Below, piece after piece: positions 6,078 through 9,947 of a stretch of DNA of 9,947 nucleotides. Made by a program: the position numbers and the translations under genes. This stretch comes from an uncultured Phascolarctobacterium sp. GTDB taxonomy: Bacteria > Bacillota > Negativicutes > Acidaminococcales > Acidaminococcaceae. Every line of letters starts with the position of its first letter. Positions within the stretch are counted from its first letter, which is position 1. The stretch lies in assembly GCA_900544885.1 (NCBI GenBank), contig UQWU01000054.1, positions 1 through 9,947 on the forward strand, read 5' to 3'. The notes under the pieces were generated by a model. The model did not search any database. It was not told where the DNA came from and saw only the letters and a list, made by a program, of their open reading frames with translations.

Positions 6078-7004
6078 ATGGAAATTTTATTGCAATTTAT
6101 TTTACTGGCTTTAGGATTTGTCTTGTTGGCAAAGGGTGCCGACTGGTTTGTGGAGGGTGCCGCAGGTATTGCTACTAAGTTCGGTATTCCACAGTTAGTT
6201 ATCGGTCTGACCATTGTAGCGATGGGTACTAGTGCCCCGGAAGCTGCTGTAAGTATTGCGGCGGCATTGAAGGGCAATGCGGATATTACTATCGGTAATA
6301 TTGTAGGCAGTAATATTTTGAACATCCTGATTATTTTAGGTATGGCAGCGGCAATTACTCCTTTGGCCGTAGCACGTTCTACTGTAAAAATTGAGATGCC
6401 GTTCATGATTGCTATTACCGGTTTACTGTTCTTCCAAGGCTTGGATGGCAGTATCAGCTTTGGGGATGGTGTGTTATTAATTGTAGCTTTTGCTGCTTAT
6501 TTATTCTATTTGTATAAAATGGCGATGAAAAACAAGGTTGATGATGATTTGCAGGAATATGGTTACCCGATGGGTAAATGTTTGCTGTGGACTGTTATTG
6601 GTTTAGGCTTTATTATTGCCGGCTCCAATGTGACTGTTACTGCAGCAACTGCTATTGCTGCGTATGTAGGCTTGAGTGAACGTATCATCGGCTTGACTAT
6701 CGTGGCTCTTGGTACCAGTCTGCCCGAATTATTTACCTCTGTGGCTGCTGCTCGTAAAGGTAATGCAGATATTGCTATTGGTAATATCGTGGGCAGTAAT
6801 ATCTTCAACATTTTATTCGTTGTAGGTTTATCTGCTTTAATTGTCGATATTCCCTTTGCTAAGGCTTTCCATTTCGATAGCTATGTAGCAATTGCTTCTG
6901 CTGTGCTGCTGTGGTTGTTCGTAGCACGCAAAAACCAGTTAGCACGTTGGTCCGGCGGTGTGCTGCTCTGCGGTTACGCTGCTTATTTATGGTATATCAT
7001 TTAA
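6078..7004 (+). CDS. CaCA-family cation antiporter (YrbG-like), likely Mn2+ exporter
   Basis: 308-residue inner-membrane protein with about ten hydrophobic helices and the internal duplication typical of Ca2+/cation antiporters. The two alpha repeats carry GTSAPE (50-55) with GNIVGSNI (73-80), and GTSLPE (212-217) with GNIVGSNI (235-242); Glu54 and Glu216 are the expected ion-binding acids. The family exchanges Ca2+ or related cations for Na+ or H+. The manganese riboswitch directly upstream suggests that the physiological substrate here is Mn2+ and the direction export; this is inference. The ATG at 6078 is chosen because GGAAGGAG (6064-6071) precedes it at 6 bases; a longer reading frame starting inside the terminator is rejected. 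yaaA follows after 20 bases in the same unit. Confidence 0.93.
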   Translation: MEILLQFILLALGFVLLAKGADWFVEGAAGIATKFGIPQLVIGLTIVAMGTSAPEAAVSIAAALKGNADITIGNIVGSNILNILIILGMAAAITPLAVARSTVKIEMPFMIAITGLLFFQGLDGSISFGDGVLLIVAFAAYLFYLYKMAMKNKVDDDLQEYGYPMGKCLLWTVIGLGFIIAGSNVTVTAATAIAAYVGLSERIIGLTIVALGTSLPELFTSVAAARKGNADIAIGNIVGSNIFNILFVVGLSALIVDIPFAKAFHFDSYVAIASAVLLWLFVARKNQLARWSGGVLLCGYAAYLWYII

Positions 7005-7024
7005 TAATGTAAGGAAGTAAGAAT

Positions 7025-7765
7025 ATGAAGATTATCATTTCTCCTGCGAAACAAATGCAGGTGGATACGGAAATGCCGTATGGTAGGCTACCATATTTTT
7101 TGCCACAGACAAAAATTTTGTTATCACGTTTACAACAGATGTCCTTAGAAGAACTGCAAAAGCTATGGCAGTGTAATGCTAAGCTAGCAGAGCAGAATTT
7201 TCAGCGGATACGTGATATGCAGCTTGAGCAACAGCTGACGCCGGCGGTTTTAGCATACGTCGGTCTGCAATATACCCATATGGGGCCGAGGGTGTTAGAA
7301 GCGGATGCATGGCAGTATTTAAGCGATAATCTGTGCATTTTATCCGGCTTTTATGGTGTGCTGCGTGCTGATGACGGGATAACACCATATCGTCTAGAGA
7401 TGCAGGCTAAGCTGGCTATAGACGGTTATAAAAATCTCTATGCTTTTTGGGGTAGAAATCTGTATGATTATTTAGCGGCAGAGGATGATGTAATTCTCAA
7501 TCTGGCTTCTGTGGAATACAGCAAGGCGATAGAGTCCTTTGTAGATAAGCAGCTGCGTTTTGTTACCTGCGTTTTCGGCTGTGCTGATGGGGCAGGTGGC
7601 TATAAGGTGAAAGCGACAGAGGCGAAGATGGCCCGTGGCAGTATGGTGCGCTGGTGTGCCAAGCATAATATCACTACTCCGGAGGCTGTAAAGGACTTTG
7701 TTGTTTACGGCTATCGTTATCATCCGGAGCTTTCCGATGAGTTGCATTATATTTTTGTAAAATAA
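7025..7765 (+). CDS. yaaA: Peroxide stress protein YaaA (DUF328/UPF0246)
   Basis: 246 residues, a usual length for the family. Family landmarks: ISPAK at 5-9, LSGFYGVLRADDGITPYRLE at 106-125, NLASVEYSK at 159-167, KMARGSMVRW at 201-210, and the C-terminal FVVYGYRYHPELS. In Escherichia coli YaaA is induced by OxyR and limits free iron and Fenton damage during peroxide stress; members bind DNA, but the biochemical activity is incompletely defined. AGGAAG at 7012-7017 supports the ATG at 7025. It begins 20 bases after the antiporter with no terminator between, so it should share the Mn riboswitch promoter. A 6-bp AT stem (7763-7779) after the gene is too weak to call a terminator. Confidence 0.93.
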   Translation: MKIIISPAKQMQVDTEMPYGRLPYFLPQTKILLSRLQQMSLEELQKLWQCNAKLAEQNFQRIRDMQLEQQLTPAVLAYVGLQYTHMGPRVLEADAWQYLSDNLCILSGFYGVLRADDGITPYRLEMQAKLAIDGYKNLYAFWGRNLYDYLAAEDDVILNLASVEYSKAIESFVDKQLRFVTCVFGCADGAGGYKVKATEAKMARGSMVRWCAKHNITTPEAVKDFVVYGYRYHPELSDELHYIFVK

Positions 7766-7787
7766 GATACATTATCTTAAAAATTAC

Positions 7788-7816
7788 TTGTTTATTTGCT
7801 GATTTTATGTTAAAAT
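7788..7816 (+). promoter_or_regulatory. Promoter of rpsB-tsf
   Basis: TTGTTT (7788-7793), a 17-base spacer, then TAAAAT (7811-7816) with an upstream TG (7808-7809) that makes it an extended -10. The predicted start near 7823 gives a leader of about 105 bases before rpsB. Confidence 0.75.
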
Positions 7817-7837
7817 ACTACGAGTGTAAAAATACAC

Positions 7838-7906
7838 ACGCAGGATAATTCATCAGCTGTCTGCGTCAGCCGCGTAGTTATTGATGAAAATGCATCCCTG
7901 CGGAGG
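7838..7906 (+). promoter_or_regulatory. rpsB leader with two competing hairpins (candidate control element)
   Basis: ACGCAG (7838-7843) can pair with CTGCGT (7861-7866), while the overlapping CGCAGG (7839-7844) can pair with CCTGCG (7897-7902) next to a GGAGG. The pairings exclude each other. Ribosomal protein S2 controls its own operon in other bacteria, so a regulatory leader is plausible, but no conserved S2-leader motif was recognised. Confidence 0.3.
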
Positions 7907-7928
7907 AAAAAACAGGAGGAAACTAAAA

Positions 7929-8663
7929 ATGGCTATTATCTCTATGAAACAATTACTTGAAGCTGGTGTACACTTTGGTCACCAAACCCGTCGTTGGAAC
8001 CCTAAAATGGCTCCGTACATCTTCACTGAACGCAATGGTATCTACATCATCGACCTGCAAAAAACTGTAAAAAAAGTTGACGAAGCTTATAACTTCATCC
8101 GTGAAGTTGCTGCTGCTGGCGAAAACATTCTGTTCGTTGGTACCAAAAAGCAAGCTCAAGAAGCTATGAAAGACGAAGCTACCCGTTGCAACATGTTCTT
8201 CGTAAACGAACGTTGGTTGGGCGGTATGCTGACTAACTTCAAAACCATTCAAACCCGTATTGCTCGTCTGCGCAAACTGGAAGCAATGGAAGCTGACGGC
8301 ACTTTTGACGTTCTGCCTAAAAAAGAAGTTATCGTTCTGAAACATGAAATGGAAAAACTGACCAAATATTTGGGCGGTATCAAAGATATGAAAAAACTGC
8401 CGGGTGCTATGTTCATCGTTGACCCCCGCAAAGAACACATTGCAGTTCTGGAAGCTCACAAACTGAACATTCCTATCGTTGCAACTGTTGACACCAACTG
8501 CGATCCTGACGAAATCGATCATGTAATCCCTGCAAACGACGACGCTATCCGTGCTGTAAAACTGTTAACCGCTAAAATGGCTGACGCAGTTCTGGAAGGC
8601 CGTCAAGGTATGCAAACTGAAGAAGCTGCTGCTGAAGAAGCTGTTGCTGAAGACGCTGAATAA
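7929..8663 (+). CDS. rpsB: 30S ribosomal protein S2
   Basis: Component of the 30S subunit bound late in assembly near S1 at the back of the head-body junction. 244 residues. Highly conserved opening ISMKQLLEAGVHFGHQ with RRWNPKM, the segment FVGTKKQAQ, and the block FIVDPRKEHIAV followed by NIPIVATVDTNCDPD. The last 13 or so residues are an acidic Ala/Glu tail. AGGAGG at 7914-7919 stands 9 bases before the ATG at 7929, which marks the start; an upstream TTG-initiated extension of 16 codons would include the ribosome binding site and is rejected. Codon choice is strongly biased (CTG, GAA, AAA, CGT), as expected for very high expression and unlike gltX or the U32 gene. tsf follows after 35 bases. 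Confidence 0.98.
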   Translation: MAIISMKQLLEAGVHFGHQTRRWNPKMAPYIFTERNGIYIIDLQKTVKKVDEAYNFIREVAAAGENILFVGTKKQAQEAMKDEATRCNMFFVNERWLGGMLTNFKTIQTRIARLRKLEAMEADGTFDVLPKKEVIVLKHEMEKLTKYLGGIKDMKKLPGAMFIVDPRKEHIAVLEAHKLNIPIVATVDTNCDPDEIDHVIPANDDAIRAVKLLTAKMADAVLEGRQGMQTEEAAAEEAVAEDAE

Positions 8664-8698
8664 TTTAAATTACTTAGTATTTTGAGGAGGAATAACTG

Positions 8699-9580
8699 AT
8701 GGCTCAAATCACTGCTGCATTAGTTAAAGAATTACGCGAACGTACCGGCGCTGGTATGATGGACTGTAAAAAAGCTCTGTCCGCTGTTGAAGGCGACATG
8801 GACAAAGCAATCGACTTCCTGCGTGAAAAAGGCTTAGCTGCTGCTGCTAAAAAAGCTGGCCGTATCGCTGCTGAAGGCGTTGTAGGCTCCTTTATTTCCG
8901 CTGACGGCAAAATTGGTGCTGTTGTAGAAGTTAACTGCGAAACCGACTTTGTTGCTAAAACTGATAACTTCAAAGCTCTGGTTGAAAAAATCGCTGCTCA
9001 TATCGTAGCTACTAAACCGGCTGACCTCGAAGCTTTGATGGCTTCCGAACTGGACGGTCAAACTGTAGAAGCTCTGGTAACCGCTAGCGTTGCTAAAATC
9101 GGTGAAAAAATCTCCGTTCGTCGTTTCGCTCTGTACGAAGCTCCGGAAGGCGTTGTTGCTGCTTACATCCATGGCGGCGGCAAAATCGGCGTTCTGGTTG
9201 AATTCAAAGGCGGTAACGCTGAATTAGGTAAAGACGTAGCTATGCACATCGCTGCTGCTAACCCGGCTTACCTGGATCGTACTCAAGTTCCTGCTGCTGA
9301 ATTGGAACACGAAAAAGAAGTTCTGTCCGAACAAGCTAAAAACGAAGGCAAACCGGAAAAAATCATTGAAAAAATGGTTCTGGGCCGCATCAATAAATAC
9401 TACAAAGAAGTATGCCTGATTGACCAAGAATTCGTTAAAGATCCGGACCAATCCGTTGGCAAACTGCTGAAAGCTAACGACGCTGAAGTTTTAGCATTCA
9501 CTCGTTTCCAACTGGGCGAAGGCATCGAAAAGAAACAAGAAGACTTCGCTGCAGAAGTTATGAGCCAAATCAAAGCGTAA
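8699..9580 (+). CDS. tsf: Elongation factor Ts
   Basis: Cytoplasmic nucleotide exchange factor that regenerates EF-Tu-GTP. 293 residues, normal length. The N-terminal UBA-like domain (about 1-50) contains the signature ELRERTGAGMMDCKKAL (11-27), and the core contains CETDFVAKT (80-88), whose Thr-Asp-Phe contacts EF-Tu. GAGGAGG at 8684-8690 is 8 bases before the ATG. It shares the highly biased codon use of rpsB and forms the usual rpsB-tsf pair. A strong terminator ends the unit 36 bases after the stop codon, so pyrH and frr, which often follow, are not part of this transcript. Confidence 0.98.
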   Translation: MAQITAALVKELRERTGAGMMDCKKALSAVEGDMDKAIDFLREKGLAAAAKKAGRIAAEGVVGSFISADGKIGAVVEVNCETDFVAKTDNFKALVEKIAAHIVATKPADLEALMASELDGQTVEALVTASVAKIGEKISVRRFALYEAPEGVVAAYIHGGGKIGVLVEFKGGNAELGKDVAMHIAAANPAYLDRTQVPAAELEHEKEVLSEQAKNEGKPEKIIEKMVLGRINKYYKEVCLIDQEFVKDPDQSVGKLLKANDAEVLAFTRFQLGEGIEKKQEDFAAEVMSQIKA

Positions 9581-9615
9581 GCATTAGATTTAGCACATAC
9601 TTAAATCTTAACATT

Positions 9616-9649
9616 AAGCCTGTATTCTTAGGAATACAGGCTTTTTTGT
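9616..9649 (+). terminator. Intrinsic terminator after tsf
   Basis: A perfect 12-bp stem, AAGCCTGTATTC (9616-9627) with GAATACAGGCTT (9632-9643), a TTAG loop, and a T-rich tail (9642-9647 all T, then GTT). It should largely stop rpsB-tsf transcription before the right IS copy. A weaker 7-bp stem (9586-9592 with 9602-9608) lies just upstream. Confidence 0.93.
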
Positions 9650-9749
9650 TGTGCTTAAAAAACTTGTTGCGAAAGATAACCAAATTATTTAAATTTTCTT
9701 GGAGGGTTCATTGTAAAATGAAATTGCACACCTTGAAAACAGAATAAAA

Positions 9750-9826
9750 ATAGTCCATTGTGACCTCTTCATGTTAAAATTAAGCTGCTACACAAAACTT
9801 ACAAGGAGGCAATCACAATGGACTAT
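9750..9826 (+). promoter_or_regulatory. Stem sequestering the transposase ribosome binding site and start codon
   Basis: Bases 9750-9763 are perfectly complementary to 9813-9826 (14 pairs covering the ATG at 9818-9820). After a 3-base bulge (9810-9812), 9764-9769 pairs with 9804-9809 across the Shine-Dalgarno (6 pairs, one wobble). RNA entering from outside the IS would fold into this 20-pair stem and be poorly translated. IS10 and IS50 use the same logic to avoid activation by read-through. Confidence 0.65.
9772..9780 (+). promoter_or_regulatory. Candidate transposase promoter (extended -10)
   Basis: TGTTAAAAT at 9772-9780 matches an extended -10 and is the same nonamer as in the rpsB promoter (7808-7816). 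No good -35 was found. A start near 9787 would lie after the upstream arm of the stem at 9750-9826, so native transcripts would escape sequestration. Confidence 0.4.
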
Positions 9827-9947
9827 ACTCAAGATACCACAAAACACATAAAAGGTAAACATTTTTCTTACGGTGACCGCAGAGAATTACAAGGGATATT
9901 ATCCAATAAATCTGTACGTTATTCTCTCCGCCAGTTGGCTAGACATT
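9818..9947 (+). CDS. Transposase, IS30-like, N-terminal 43 codons (partial)
   Basis: It opens MDYTQDTTKHIKGKHFSYGD, continues with RRELQGILSNK, and reaches YSLRQLARH at the window edge. The layout of a basic GKH linker, a helix (about 20-29) and the start of a second helix resembles the N-terminal helix-turn-helix of IS30-family transposases (pattern H-x-S/T-Y-x-x-R followed by S-x-R-Q-L/I-A). AAGGAGG at 9803-9809 precedes the ATG by 8 bases. The catalytic DDE domain is outside the window, so integrity is unknown. Confidence 0.75.
   Translation, partial: MDYTQDTTKHIKGKHFSYGDRRELQGILSNKSVRYSLRQLARH

Larger units (their letters stand above)
9705..9947 (+). mobile_element. End of an IS30-like insertion sequence (right copy, truncated by window edge)
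   Basis: Bases 9705-9835 are the inverted counterpart of 131-1 with one difference. The copy contains the IS tip with a small palindrome (TTCATT/AATGAA at 9707-9722), a leader of about 110 bases with regulatory structure, and the transposase start. The other end of the element and any terminal repeat or target duplication lie outside the window. Confidence 0.85.

Noticed and set aside
7881..7928. 16-codon upstream extension of rpsB from a TTG codon
   Set aside because: The conserved S2 N-terminus begins at the ATG at 7929, and the extension would contain the AGGAGG site itself.
7953..8522. Long - strand open frame (189 codons) inside rpsB
   Set aside because: A shadow of the strongly biased codon use of rpsB, with a Phe/Val/Asn-rich product that resembles no family.
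1..9947. Functional composite transposon bounded by the two IS copies
   Set aside because: The interior carries core genes with normal context and no cargo or resistance genes; the arrangement is better read as two independent insertions or a repeat-bounded contig.
1..9947. CRISPR array, tRNA, rRNA, toxin-antitoxin or defence system
   Set aside because: Both strands were scanned; no repeat-spacer periodicity, cloverleaf, rRNA motif or recognisable defence gene was seen.

Overview
The window reads as a stretch of a low-to-moderate GC Bacillota chromosome. Strong AGGAGG-type ribosome binding sites, TTGACA/TATAAT-type promoters, classical intrinsic terminators and a yybP-ykoY-type riboswitch all fit. 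Protein flavour (short ZapA, long two-module U32 protein, GluRS type) suggests Negativicutes, perhaps Acidaminococcaceae, but this is an impression and was not tested by any search. Seven protein genes of recognisable family, one unlisted small membrane-protein gene and two IS ends are present, and all complete genes lie on the + strand.

Left edge (1-131) is the end of an IS30-like insertion sequence whose transposase runs off the window on the - strand. Right edge (9705-9947) is a second copy in the opposite orientation; over the shared 131 bases the two differ at one base. Each carries a long stem that can hide the transposase ribosome binding site and start codon in transcripts entering from outside.

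Block 1 (169-5385): a good promoter drives gltX (glutamyl-tRNA synthetase), then an exported protein with a C-terminal chagasin/I42-type inhibitor fold, zapA (Z-ring stabiliser) and a large U32-family protein. Spacings are 55, 37 and 7 bases, so this is probably one operon.

Block 2 (5386-5877) holds no recognised gene in its first half. It contains two strong, long-range stems of unknown nature (5413-5500 and 5523-5596), followed by an extended -10 promoter and a 49-codon two-helix membrane protein (5680-5826).

Block 3 (5878-7765): promoter, yybP-ykoY manganese riboswitch, intrinsic terminator, CaCA-family cation antiporter and yaaA (peroxide stress). The riboswitch implies that the antiporter handles Mn2+, and it places a peroxide-protection gene in the same manganese-controlled unit.

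Block 4 (7788-9647): extended -10 promoter and a leader with alternative pairings, then rpsB (ribosomal protein S2) and tsf (EF-Ts), closed by a 12-bp terminator just before the right IS copy. No CRISPR array, tRNA, rRNA, phage gene or defence system was seen.
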